A stretch of 34,354 bases of DNA, taken from NCBI GenBank assembly GCA_937960795.1, contig CALGPA010000070.1, forward strand, positions 1 through 34,354. The letters are read 5' to 3'. The notes under the pieces were generated by a model. It saw only the letters and a list, made by a program, of their open reading frames with translations. It did not search any database and was not told where the DNA came from. A program made the position numbers and the translations under genes. Each line of letters starts with the position of its first letter. Positions within the stretch are counted from its first letter, which is position 1. This document shows, in pieces, positions 6,900-15,868 of this stretch. The stretch comes from an uncultured bacterium (lineage in GTDB: Bacteria > Cloacimonadota > Cloacimonadia > Cloacimonadales > Cloacimonadaceae).

Positions 6900-9158
6900 A
6901 TGCATCTAAGCGAAAATGCACTGGTTGTTCTAAAAAGACGCTACTTTCAGAAAAACGATCAAGGCGATTGCATAGAAGATTGGGATAATCTGATTAAGCG
7001 TGTCGCCGGCAATGTCTCAGCTAGCGATAGTGAGTTGTATGAGCGTTATCATGCACTATTGGATAGTGGGGATTTTCTGCCCAATTCCCCCACTTTGATG
7101 AACGCCGGCGGGGATCTTCAACAGCTTTCAGCCTGTTTTGTTTTGCCCATCGAAGACAGCATGGACAGCATCTTTGAGACCGTCAAAAACGCCGCTCTCA
7201 TCCACAAGAGCGGTGGCGGGACCGGATTCTCTTTTAGCAGACTTCGTGAAGCAAACGCGAGAGTGCGCTCCACAAACGGTGTTTCCAGCGGACCGATATC
7301 GTTCATGAAGGTCTTCAACGCTGCCACCGACGCAGTTAAGCAAGGCGGCACCCGCAGAGGCGCCAATATGGCGATTCTAAATGTTGATCATCCCCAGATC
7401 ATGGACTTCATCACATGCAAAAAGGATCCCAACGATCTGACTAATTTCAACATCAGTGTAGCTCTCACTGAGCCTTTCATGAAAGCGGTCTCAGATGGCG
7501 AAAGCTATGACCTGATTTCCCCGCACACCGGCAAGATTGCGGGGCAGCTCAATGCTCCCGAAGTCTTTGACTTGATCGTGGAAATGGCTCACAAAAATGG
7601 AGAACCCGGCATTGTGTTTCTTGATCGCATCAATGAGTTCAATCCCACACCCGATGTAGGAGAGATAGAGTCCACAAACCCTTGCGGAGAGCAGCCCCTG
7701 CTGCCCAATGAAGCCTGCAATCTGGGCTCGATTAATCTCTCCACCATGGTCTTGGAAGACGACTTGGACTGGCAGCGTTTAAGAAATGTGGTTCGTGATA
7801 GTGTTGATTTCTTGGATTCCGTCATAGATCAATCCAGATTCCCCTTGGAACAGATTGCTGATATGGTAAGTGCAAATCGCAAGATTGGCCTGGGAATTAT
7901 GGGCTGGGCTGATGCCCTCTACCAGCTCAAGATACCATACATGAGTCAAGAAGCCATAGATCTTGCAGCAAAGGTGATGGAGATAGTAGATTTTGAGGCC
8001 AAGACCAGGAGCATGGAGCTTGCCATCCAAAAAGGCAGCTTTCCAAACTTCGATAAAAGCATCTATGCGACAGGCGATCTCAAGCGTGAAGCGAAGCACT
8101 GCGATTGGGATTCGCTGATCGAAGCCATCAAGACAAATGGTATTCGAAACGCTACCCACACCACCATCGCTCCGACAGGAACGATTAGCATGATTGCAGA
8201 TACTTCCAGCGGTGTGGAGCCTCAATTCTCATTGGTCTATGTCAAAAGCGTCATGGATACAGAGAAGCTCCTCTATGTAAATAAATGGTTTGAAGCAAGC
8301 TTGGAAGAGTGGAATCTCTTGACTCAAGAGCTCCTGGAAGAAGTCAGTCAGACTGGATCTTTGGCTCACATTGCTGATATCCCCAATGAACTTGTGGAGA
8401 TCTTTCAGACAGCCCATGATATCAATCCCCTGTGGCATATCCGCATGCAAGCTGCTTTTCAGCGCTATACAGACAACGCTGTCAGCAAGACAATAAACTT
8501 CCCAAATCATGCTCAAATAGAAGACATCAAGGAAGCATATCTGCTTGCTTATCAGCTTGGCTGCAAAGGTGTAACCGTATACCGAGATGGCAGCAGGGAC
8601 AATCAGGTCCTATCGGTCGGATCATCCCGATCAGAAAAAAGCAGTCCCGAGCACAAAGTAGCCCCCAGGCAGCGTCCTGAGATCACGAATGGCATCACTC
8701 AACGTCTGGAAACCGGTTGCGGACACATGTATGTGACCATCAATACCGATTCCCAAGGTGCTTGTGAGGTTTTCATTCAAATGGGCAAAGTGGGTGGATG
8801 CGCTTCAGCCCAATTGGAAGCAATCGCAAGACTTTCGTCATTGGCTCTCAGATCAAGCATTCGCATGGAAGCCATCATTCGCCAGCTCAAAGGCATCCGC
8901 TGCCAATCTCCAATGTGGCACAAAGGCAAGATGATCACTTCCTGCGGAGATGCCGTAGGCCAAGCCCTTGAGAGATTTCTGAGCTTACAAGTCAATAGCG
9001 AAGTCAAGTCAATCAAGATCCAGGCAAGTGAAGATCCCATCATCGCCCAGGAGCCCACTTCGCGATCTTCCTCAGCGATGTGTCCTGATTGTGGTTCATC
9101 GATCGAGCATCTGGAAGGATGTCTCAAATGTCCATCATGCGGATGGTCAAAATGCTAA
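6900..9158 (+). CDS. nrdJ: Adenosylcobalamin-dependent ribonucleoside-diphosphate reductase (class II)
   Basis: NrdJ reduces ribonucleotides to deoxyribonucleotides using a B12-derived radical, so it works without oxygen. The redox cysteine pair is C79 (QLSACF) and C273. The radical cysteine and glutamate lie in NPCGEQ (N260, C262, E264), and C273 is 11 residues on, as in the Lactobacillus enzyme. Other landmarks are KSGGGTGFSFSRLR (~103-116), GGTRRGANMAIL and APTGTIS. The C-terminus has a CxxC...CxxC zinc-ribbon-like tail (MCPDCGSS, LKCPSCGW, final KC) carrying the shuttle cysteines. There is no N-terminal ATP-cone. I start at ATG 6900, which follows GAGGAAG at 6888-6894. An upstream ATG at 6798 lies inside kce and adds residues unlike the family. 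The product has 752 residues. Confidence 0.95.
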   Translation: MHLSENALVVLKRRYFQKNDQGDCIEDWDNLIKRVAGNVSASDSELYERYHALLDSGDFLPNSPTLMNAGGDLQQLSACFVLPIEDSMDSIFETVKNAALIHKSGGGTGFSFSRLREANARVRSTNGVSSGPISFMKVFNAATDAVKQGGTRRGANMAILNVDHPQIMDFITCKKDPNDLTNFNISVALTEPFMKAVSDGESYDLISPHTGKIAGQLNAPEVFDLIVEMAHKNGEPGIVFLDRINEFNPTPDVGEIESTNPCGEQPLLPNEACNLGSINLSTMVLEDDLDWQRLRNVVRDSVDFLDSVIDQSRFPLEQIADMVSANRKIGLGIMGWADALYQLKIPYMSQEAIDLAAKVMEIVDFEAKTRSMELAIQKGSFPNFDKSIYATGDLKREAKHCDWDSLIEAIKTNGIRNATHTTIAPTGTISMIADTSSGVEPQFSLVYVKSVMDTEKLLYVNKWFEASLEEWNLLTQELLEEVSQTGSLAHIADIPNELVEIFQTAHDINPLWHIRMQAAFQRYTDNAVSKTINFPNHAQIEDIKEAYLLAYQLGCKGVTVYRDGSRDNQVLSVGSSRSEKSSPEHKVAPRQRPEITNGITQRLETGCGHMYVTINTDSQGACEVFIQMGKVGGCASAQLEAIARLSSLALRSSIRMEAIIRQLKGIRCQSPMWHKGKMITSCGDAVGQALERFLSLQVNSEVKSIKIQASEDPIIAQEPTSRSSSAMCPDCGSSIEHLEGCLKCPSCGWSKC

Positions 9159-9168
9159 AGGAGTAGCA

Positions 9169-9957
9169 ATGCGTTGTAAAAAATGCAATGCCAAATTGGC
9201 AGCTCACGATATATGGTGCGCAAAATGCGGATTTCAAAGTCCGGTAGTAAAGACAGAGCTGGCATCCATGAAGAGCCTCAAGGAGACCCGTGAGAAGCTC
9301 GTTGGCAAGATATCAAGCCTTGTTCCCGCCATGGGCTTCAGCATCCTCTTAGGCGTGATTCCCATAGCCGTGCTCATCTTCATCACTACACAATACATCG
9401 ATAATGAGGTCTCCAGATCACTGATATTGATCCAGAACCTTATGACCAAATCCGTCATTATATCTCTGTTCTTGCCCTTCATATTCATCCCATTTGCCTG
9501 CATCAGCCACAAGCAAGACTATCAACTGAGTATAGCAGAGGTGATCAAAGGGCTAAAGCTCTATCCCAGATACTATCAATTCAGCATAATAAATGCTGTC
9601 ATCATCTCAATCCTCTATCTGATATGTTTTGGCTTCCCCGGCTTTGCCAGTGATCCCATTTTAAGATTGGTCTACATAGTCCTTATAAACTACTGGATTG
9701 CTATTGCCCTACCCGCTCCGGTCTTGATGGAGCGGCACCAACTTAGCCCTCTTAAGGCACTGCAAAAGTCATATCGTCATTTTGGAGATCTGCGCTGGAA
9801 CATATACCTGCTGGCTTTGGTGTTGGGAATGCTCAATCTCCTAGCCTTCACCTTGATTATCTTCCCCATGCTTTTCACTCTCCCACTCGCGTTTTACGCC
9901 ATCCGGGATTATGTGATAAAGCTGGAAGAATATGAACTCCTTGACTACAGGATCTGA
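9169..9957 (+). CDS. Zinc-ribbon integral membrane protein of unknown function
   Basis: I do not recognise a named family. The 262-residue product begins with a zinc ribbon (C3, C6, C17, C20: RCKKC and WCAKC). An amphipathic stretch follows, then five or six hydrophobic segments at about 50-75, 90-110, 135-158, 165-190, 215-232 and 235-252. A cytoplasmic SPLKALQKS-type helix sits before the last pair; this layout resembles the YciC/DUF975-like six-helix membrane proteins, but that is inference. ATG 9169 has AAGGAG at 9158-9163 overlapping the nrdJ stop. The frame also opens at 9028, but that would lie inside nrdJ and lacks a ribosome-binding site. It sits 2 bp before apbE, so the two are co-translated. 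Confidence 0.8.
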   Translation: MRCKKCNAKLAAHDIWCAKCGFQSPVVKTELASMKSLKETREKLVGKISSLVPAMGFSILLGVIPIAVLIFITTQYIDNEVSRSLILIQNLMTKSVIISLFLPFIFIPFACISHKQDYQLSIAEVIKGLKLYPRYYQFSIINAVIISILYLICFGFPGFASDPILRLVYIVLINYWIAIALPAPVLMERHQLSPLKALQKSYRHFGDLRWNIYLLALVLGMLNLLAFTLIIFPMLFTLPLAFYAIRDYVIKLEEYELLDYRI

Positions 9958-9959
9958 CT

Positions 9960-10961
9960 ATGACTCGAAATGAAATAATCTCAATGATCATCCTCCTCGG
10001 CGTCATCACCTTTGGTGCCTACAACTTTATCACTAGGGAATACTCCGATATCCGCAGCAAATACATCTTGGACACCATTGTAGAGATCTCTGCCAGCTCA
10101 AAGTCAAAAACGATCAGCTCTGATATTGAGAGTGTTTTTGCCTACATTGCAAGTCTGCAGAAGAAGCTGGATGAATACGATCCCCAGAGCCTTATCAGTC
10201 AGATCAATTCCTCAGAAGAAGAACATTTTGAGATGGATCCCGATATCTATGAGTTGCTCAAGATCTCGGAAGAGCTCTATGATCTGTCCGAAGGCTCCTT
10301 TGATCCTACGATCAAGCCGGTCTGGGATCTCTGGGATTTTGCCGCGGAAGAGCCGAGCCCGCCCGATAGTATCCAGATCTCCCAATCACTTCAAAAGGTC
10401 GGGTTTTCCCGCCTTAGCTACGACCACGATACACTGTATAAACCTTCTGACATGCAGATTACCTTTGGAGCCATCAGCAAAGGCTATATCTTGGACAAAG
10501 CCAAGGCTTTCATGCAAGAAAAAGGGCTTAGCAAAGGCTTCATCAATAGCCGCAGTTCTATGTGCTTCTTTGGCTATAAGATCTCTCCTTTGATCTATAT
10601 CCAGCATCCCAGAAGCTCAGATGAATCCATTGCCAGCCTCAAGATCCCAAATCAAAGCGTCGGAACCAGCGGTGACTATCAGCAATACTTTGAGCATGAC
10701 GGAGATCGCTATCATCACATCCTCGACGCCCACACCGGCTACCCCGTCCGGAATGTATTTTCAGTCACCGTCATCAGTGATACCGCTGCTATGGCTGATG
10801 GATTGTCCACCGCTCTCTTCACGATCGATCCTGATATTGCCATGCAGATCATCGGCTTGCGGGAAGACACAAATGCCATAATCTACTATTTGCAGGGGGA
10901 TTCCATCGTATCTCTTAAGAGCGAAGGAATCAAGAACTTGCACTTCAAAGAAAAATTATGA
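9960..10961 (+). CDS. apbE: ApbE-like FAD:protein FMN transferase with a degenerate NxGGD motif
   Basis: ApbE proteins attach FMN from FAD to threonines of target proteins, such as Rnf and Nqr subunits, outside the inner membrane. An N-terminal anchor (~5-25) has no lipobox cysteine. Family motifs follow: LDEYDPQSLISQIN, EGSFDPTIKPVWDLWDF, ITFGAISKGYILD, GTSGDYQQYF, HHILDAHTGYPV and the metal-site block ADGLSTALF. The odd part is after SKGF, where the usual NAGGD/NxGGN motif reads I-N-S-R-S-S-M-C-F-F-G, so the glycine pair and acidic residue are gone. The gene may be active with altered flavin binding, or may have drifted to another role. Length 333 is normal. The stop overlaps folE2 by 4 bp. 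Confidence 0.87.
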   Translation: MTRNEIISMIILLGVITFGAYNFITREYSDIRSKYILDTIVEISASSKSKTISSDIESVFAYIASLQKKLDEYDPQSLISQINSSEEEHFEMDPDIYELLKISEELYDLSEGSFDPTIKPVWDLWDFAAEEPSPPDSIQISQSLQKVGFSRLSYDHDTLYKPSDMQITFGAISKGYILDKAKAFMQEKGLSKGFINSRSSMCFFGYKISPLIYIQHPRSSDESIASLKIPNQSVGTSGDYQQYFEHDGDRYHHILDAHTGYPVRNVFSVTVISDTAAMADGLSTALFTIDPDIAMQIIGLREDTNAIIYYLQGDSIVSLKSEGIKNLHFKEKL

Positions 10962-11734
10962 AGATCCCGGATATTCAAAGCCAAAGTGATTCACGCAAGA
11001 TCGTGATAGACAAGGTCGGCGTAAAGGGCTTGCGTTACCCCATAGTCGTAGAAGATAGAACTCACAAGACCCAACACACCGTTGCCGATCTGGACATCTA
11101 TGTGGAGCTGCCACATCATCTGCGCGGCACTCATATGAGCAGATTCATTGAGATCTTGCACCACTATCACCAAGAAGCCCTAATCGGTAATTTGGAGAGC
11201 TTTCTGAGCGAACTCAAAGAGTCTCTGCAAGCCGAAGCGGCATACATTGACATAAAATTTCCCTATTTCATCTCCAAAGTAGCACCGGTCTCCAAGATCT
11301 CATCAATACTCAGCTATGAGTGTGAATTTAGCGCTTCTCTTAAAGAAGACTATGATCTTTTGATCGGTGTGCGCGTCCCGGTGACTTCCCTATGCCCCTG
11401 CTCAAAGGAGATTTCAAATGCCGGAGCGCACAATCAGCGTAGCACTATCTCCATCAAGGCGTGCTATCAAGATTTTGTATGGCTCGAAGAATTCATTGAG
11501 CTGGCAGAAGAATCCGCTTCTTGCGAGATCTGGTCTCTGCTTAAAAGACCTGATGAAAAGTATGTCACCGAAAAAGCATACAACAATCCCAAGTTTGTCG
11601 AAGACATAGTTCGCGAGATAACTCTCAAACTCGAGCAAGATGAGCGCATCACGGGATTCTTGGTAGAGTCTGAAAACGCTGAGTCCATCCATCTGCACAA
11701 TGCCTATGCGCTGATTTCTCGCCTTCACAAATGA
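10958..11734 (+). CDS. folE2: GTP cyclohydrolase FolE2 (type IB)
   Basis: FolE2 converts GTP to 7,8-dihydroneopterin triphosphate, the first step toward folate and also a precursor for queuosine. It is structurally related to FolE but has relaxed metal needs. The diagnostic stretch is VPVTSLCPCSKEIS with C146/C148, followed by NAGAHNQRS (H158, Q160, R161). The N-terminal VGVKGLRYPI is also family-typical. Length 258 fits. It overlaps apbE upstream and the M16 peptidase downstream by 4 bp each, so all three are coupled in translation. No other folate gene lies in the window. Confidence 0.95.
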   Translation: MKIPDIQSQSDSRKIVIDKVGVKGLRYPIVVEDRTHKTQHTVADLDIYVELPHHLRGTHMSRFIEILHHYHQEALIGNLESFLSELKESLQAEAAYIDIKFPYFISKVAPVSKISSILSYECEFSASLKEDYDLLIGVRVPVTSLCPCSKEISNAGAHNQRSTISIKACYQDFVWLEEFIELAEESASCEIWSLLKRPDEKYVTEKAYNNPKFVEDIVREITLKLEQDERITGFLVESENAESIHLHNAYALISRLHK

Positions 11735-14340
11735 AGATCTGCGCAAAATCTACACTTAGACTCAGCGAGTTTCGTGCTGAGAATGGGTTGAGGCTGCTCT
11801 ATGCGCAAGACAGCTCAAATCCCATCATCTGTCTTCAGCTATACATCCGCGTAGGCTCCCTCAAAGAAAGCTCCCAGGAACATGGCTATGCCCATTTTCT
11901 GGAACACCTGCTTTTTAAATCCACAAGAAACTTTCCAGACAATGAACTCAGCCGCAAAGCTACAGAGATGGGTGCGATTCTCAATGCCTACACAGATTTT
12001 GATGCCACTTGCTTCTATCTGATACTTCCTGCCGAAGAGCTTGATATGGGTATGCAGCTACTCAGTGAGATGGCTTTCCGAGCCTGTTTTAGCCCGGAAG
12101 ACGTAGAGATCGAAAAGAGCATTATCCTCGAAGAAATCCATCAATATGAAGCTGAGCCGGAAATGAACTTTCTGGAATATGCCCAAAACATGTATTTTGA
12201 GGACAACCCCCTGTCGCGCCCTGTCTTGGGAGATTATGCTTCGATTACTCACGCCACGCATGCGAGCCTAAATGCTTTCTATAGAACTCACTACGTTCCC
12301 CAAAACGCATTTGTGGTCGCTGTGGGAGATTTTGATCCAGCCAAACTGCAGCTCTCTCTCTTGGGAAATTTCGGTTCCTGGCAAGAGGCAAAAATGCCTC
12401 AGAACATTCCCCAACCCTATAGCAGTTCTTCTTTTAGGAGCTTTGTGCGCTCAAAAAAGGGTCGAGATTATCTTGCTATTGCTCTTCCTGAACTTCCTGA
12501 GAGTCATCCAGATAGTGAAGCTTTGCATATCGCGATCCGATATCTTGCCATCGGCAAATCGAGCATCCTACACAAAAGACTGGTTGAGAAAGAAAAGATC
12601 TGCTCATCCGTCAAGGTAAGCTCCTTGTGCGGCACATTGCCGGGAGTCAGCGCAGTGCTCTTTTCAATCTCAAAATTAGACACAGAAGCCAAGATCATCA
12701 GCACTTTCCATGATGCCTGGCACGATATTTGCCACAGCCTTATTCCCGATAATGATATCGAACTCGTGAAGAAAGACATTGTCCACAATTGGCTCTATAG
12801 CTTCGATAGCGTAGAGCAGATGGCAAATCTCATCGCTGCCGAAGAGTTTAACAATGATCTTTCACGCATTCAAAACTATGGGCTCTATATAGACTCCATT
12901 AAGGCATCTGATGTGCGCGACGCCATCCGAAGATATTGGCTGCCAAAAAACATGGCAGTTTTCATTCAATCGTCAAAAAAAACCTCTTCCAAAGCGCAGC
13001 AAGCAATGGATGCTCTTCAGGATGCTGAAGTGCCAACTCCAGAAAACAACGTTTTGCCGAAAACAGCCTTTGATATGGCTCAGTATCAAATAGAGAGGGG
13101 TTTTGCCACCAGAGCTTATCCCAGCTATCATAGTTTCACTCTTGCAAATGGCGTCAAGCTGATCTACAATTATCTTCCGGGCAGAAGCACCTGCGGTTTT
13201 GCCCTCTCTGCCCCTTTGTCGCAACTGAATGAGCATAAACCCGGTTTAAACTACTTTGGCACAGCCTTGATGCTCTATGGCACGCGCAAGCGGGATCATG
13301 AGGAGATCATGAAGCTTTGCAGGATCCACGGGTTCAACATCCGAGCCCTGCATCATCTTGATAGCAGCATCTTCAGAGGAAAATGTGATATCACCGATCT
13401 ACCAATCCTGCTGGAGATCCTCAGCGATATTATCCTTGAGCCTGTCTTTGATAAGAACTATCTGAATATGCTCAAAAATGCCGCCTCAGACAATATCCGT
13501 CGTGAGCGCGATTACCCCATCAGCGTAGCTTACAAAAGCTGGTTCTACCAAGTCTTTGGCAAAGAAAACAATCTCTATAGTGCCACCGGAAACTTGGGTG
13601 ACATTGCCGCCATCAAGATTGCAGATTGCGAAAAGTGGTATGAAGACTGGTCTTTGGGAAGAGATTTTGCGCTATCCATAGTTGGCTCAATGAATCCCAC
13701 AGAAGTCTATGAACTCTGCGAAAAGCATCTGGGTAATTCTGCCGGCTACCTGCCTCTTGCCCCAGCTAAAGCTCGCTATGAGCTGGGCTCTCCTCGCCTC
13801 AGAAGAGTAAATCGCGGACTCGATCAAGCCATCATCCACATCGGAGCGCCCGCGTGTCCTGCCGAGAACTTCAAAGAAAACTCAGCTTTCCACGTGCTCT
13901 CTCACATCCTTGGTGGAGATCTCAGCTCCAGATTCTACAGCATTCTCCGCGAAAAACATGGCTATGCATATCAGACAGGTTTTGATTTCTCTTCCATTAG
14001 TGAGCTGGGATTTTGGTATGCCTATGCCTTCTGTGATCGCAAGCACCAGTCCGCATGCCTGAAGACAATGCAAAAGATCTTGGCGGATCTTCTCAGGGAT
14101 GGAGTTCACGAAGAAGAGCTCAGGCTTGCAAAACGCTATCTGATCTCGATGTCACGCTTTGACAATGAGAGCGCTTCCTTCAAAGCAGCCAGCATTGCAA
14201 ACCTAATCTCTTTGGGCTATGAGCTGGATTTCTTCCTCTCGAGGGAAGAGCGCATTAATTCTACAGACATAGATCTGATCAATCGGCTCATCAAAGAATA
14301 TCTGGCTTTAGAGCTACACAATACATTCGTAATGGTATAA
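11731..14340 (+). CDS. M16 family zinc metallopeptidase (two-domain, pitrilysin/insulinase type)
   Basis: This is a full-length M16 peptidase of 869 residues with two homologous halves. The active half carries the inverted zinc motif HFLEH (H55, E58, H59) and a downstream glutamate at E134/E135 (IILEEIHQYE). The second half (from ~450) lacks HxxEH but has the family's substrate-binding block GGDLSSRFYSILREKHGYAY (~727-746). There is no signal peptide: residue 1 leads directly into the LSEFRAENGLRLLY opening, so a cytoplasmic enzyme is expected. The start overlaps the folE2 stop by 4 bp, and the stop is 2 bp before the next gene. Substrate and role are unknown; known M16 enzymes cut peptides, signal peptides or pre-PQQ. 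Confidence 0.93.
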   Translation: MKICAKSTLRLSEFRAENGLRLLYAQDSSNPIICLQLYIRVGSLKESSQEHGYAHFLEHLLFKSTRNFPDNELSRKATEMGAILNAYTDFDATCFYLILPAEELDMGMQLLSEMAFRACFSPEDVEIEKSIILEEIHQYEAEPEMNFLEYAQNMYFEDNPLSRPVLGDYASITHATHASLNAFYRTHYVPQNAFVVAVGDFDPAKLQLSLLGNFGSWQEAKMPQNIPQPYSSSSFRSFVRSKKGRDYLAIALPELPESHPDSEALHIAIRYLAIGKSSILHKRLVEKEKICSSVKVSSLCGTLPGVSAVLFSISKLDTEAKIISTFHDAWHDICHSLIPDNDIELVKKDIVHNWLYSFDSVEQMANLIAAEEFNNDLSRIQNYGLYIDSIKASDVRDAIRRYWLPKNMAVFIQSSKKTSSKAQQAMDALQDAEVPTPENNVLPKTAFDMAQYQIERGFATRAYPSYHSFTLANGVKLIYNYLPGRSTCGFALSAPLSQLNEHKPGLNYFGTALMLYGTRKRDHEEIMKLCRIHGFNIRALHHLDSSIFRGKCDITDLPILLEILSDIILEPVFDKNYLNMLKNAASDNIRRERDYPISVAYKSWFYQVFGKENNLYSATGNLGDIAAIKIADCEKWYEDWSLGRDFALSIVGSMNPTEVYELCEKHLGNSAGYLPLAPAKARYELGSPRLRRVNRGLDQAIIHIGAPACPAENFKENSAFHVLSHILGGDLSSRFYSILREKHGYAYQTGFDFSSISELGFWYAYAFCDRKHQSACLKTMQKILADLLRDGVHEEELRLAKRYLISMSRFDNESASFKAASIANLISLGYELDFFLSREERINSTDIDLINRLIKEYLALELHNTFVMV

Positions 14341-14342
14341 AT

Positions 14343-15104
14343 ATGAAGACTCTTGGCATCGACATCGGCTCTCGAAACACAAAGATTGTGATCTTTGACC
14401 ACAGCTCAAATCAGATTGCCTTCAGCGCTTGGCAATCCACGGAAGTATCAGCCCATGACAGCGTCGACAAGCTCCTTTCCATAGCCGCTAAACATCTGTC
14501 TCTGGACGAGATCTCATCCTCATGTGTGACAGGCTATGGGCGCAAGATCTATAAAAAAGCCGACAAGGTCATGAGCGAGATAAGTTGCCACGCCAAAGGC
14601 TGCTTCTTCCTTTTCCACCATGCTCGCACGATCATCGATATCGGCGGACAGGACTCCAAGATTATCTCCCTAAATGATGATGGCTCAGTTTCTGATTTTG
14701 TGATGAATGACAAATGCGCTGCCGGAACCGGGAGGTTTTTGGAAATGACGGCAATCAAGCTGGAATCTGATCTATCGGAATTGTCCCGCCTGGCTGCTTT
14801 GGCAGAAAAGCGAATCCCGCTCAGCTCCACCTGCGTCGTCTTTGCCGAATCCGAGATCATCGGGCTCTTGGCAAGTGGCAACAAGGTCGCAGATATCGCT
14901 CGTGCTGTCAATATGAGTATCGCTCGCAGAATTTACACCCAAATGTCCTCACTGCCGCTCAAGGAGGATGTGATCTTTACCGGCGGTGTAGCACAAGGAG
15001 CAGACCTGGCAAATTGCATCGCCGAGCTGCTCGCGACCAAGATAATCGTTCCCCCGGATCCCGAAATCACCGGCGCACTTGGTGCCGCTCTTTTTGCAAC
15101 ATGA
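14343..15104 (+). CDS. 2-hydroxyacyl-CoA dehydratase activase (BadF/HgdC family ATPase)
   Basis: Members are homodimeric ATPases with one bridging [4Fe-4S] cluster that fire single electrons into 2-hydroxyacyl-CoA dehydratases or benzoyl-CoA reductases. The actin-like ATPase motifs are clear: GIDIGSRNTK near the N-terminus, IDIGGQDSK (~98-106), CAAGTGRFLE (~125-134) and FTGGVAQ near the C-terminus. The cluster cysteines are C125 (NDKCAAGTG) and C164 (SSTCVVFAESE), as in HgdC. Length 253 is normal for a single-domain activase. No dehydratase subunit lies in the window, although activases usually sit next to them. It lies between the M16 peptidase (2 bp) and the PHP phosphatase (4-bp overlap). 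Its partner must be encoded elsewhere. Confidence 0.93.
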   Translation: MKTLGIDIGSRNTKIVIFDHSSNQIAFSAWQSTEVSAHDSVDKLLSIAAKHLSLDEISSSCVTGYGRKIYKKADKVMSEISCHAKGCFFLFHHARTIIDIGGQDSKIISLNDDGSVSDFVMNDKCAAGTGRFLEMTAIKLESDLSELSRLAALAEKRIPLSSTCVVFAESEIIGLLASGNKVADIARAVNMSIARRIYTQMSSLPLKEDVIFTGGVAQGADLANCIAELLATKIIVPPDPEITGALGAALFAT

Positions 15105-15868
15105 TATACGACTATCATATTCATACAGAATATAGTTACGATAGCTTTATTAAAGCTGATGATCTCATCAAAAAAGCTATTCAGCAGGGATATGATGATA
15201 TAGCCATCACAGAGCACCTTGATCTACTCCCCCAGGAAATCAGCCTCTATGGCCTCATATCACTAAGAGACTACGTAAATTTCTGCCAACGTCTCAGGGA
15301 TAAGTATTCTCAGATTACGCTCAGGACAGGCATCGAGATCGGAGATTATCATCTCCTACGAGACTATGCCAAAACCATCATCAATGGATATGATCTCTTC
15401 CCCATTCTCGGCTCAGTTCATTTTCTTTCGGATCATACAAACATAGCAATCCGTATGTCTAAAGCTCTAAGCAGGGATCAGATTTCGGACTATTATCGGG
15501 CAAATCTCCAGCTAGTTCAAGATTGCGATATTGATGTGCTAGCCCACCTTGGAGTATACAAGCGCTATTATGGCGCTCCCCCGAATGAAGATCATGTTCA
15601 AGAGCTCATCAAAGAGATTTTTAAAGTGATTATAGAGCGCGAGATTGCCCTAGAGATAAATCTGAGTGGACTAAAGAAGCCATTTGCTGAGATCATTCCG
15701 GAACCAAGATACATTGAGATCTATCGCTCACTTGGAGGCAATCTCTTTTCAATCGGCTCGGATTCTCACAAGCTTGAAAACTTCGGTGATGCCCATCTCG
15801 TTGCCGCGCAATATGGACTCCCGCTTGATCCCCCCAAACGCAGAAAGAAGCTTGAAATATTGAGATAG
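15101..15868 (+). CDS. PHP-domain phosphatase, probable histidinol-phosphatase
   Basis: The PHP fold uses clustered histidines and acids to hold three metals and hydrolyse phosphoesters. The four PHP motifs are present: DYHIHTEYSYDS (H6, H8), ITEHLD (E38, H39), GIEIG with GSVHFL (E79, H107), LAHLG (H149) and GSDSHKLENFGD (D221, H223). This set and the 255-residue length match the HisK/HisJ histidinol-phosphatases of histidine synthesis. Other PHP phosphoesterases are possible because no his gene is nearby. The frame opens at 15014, but ATG 15101 begins the first metal motif at once and overlaps the activase stop as ATGA, so I start there. It is the last gene of the plus-strand run. Confidence 0.88.
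   Translation: MIYDYHIHTEYSYDSFIKADDLIKKAIQQGYDDIAITEHLDLLPQEISLYGLISLRDYVNFCQRLRDKYSQITLRTGIEIGDYHLLRDYAKTIINGYDLFPILGSVHFLSDHTNIAIRMSKALSRDQISDYYRANLQLVQDCDIDVLAHLGVYKRYYGAPPNEDHVQELIKEIFKVIIEREIALEINLSGLKKPFAEIIPEPRYIEIYRSLGGNLFSIGSDSHKLENFGDAHLVAAQYGLPLDPPKRRKKLEILR

Noticed and set aside
15014..15100. Longer start (ATG 15014) for the PHP phosphatase
   Set aside because: The extra residues are arginine-rich shadow of the activase; ATG 15101 leads straight into the first metal motif.
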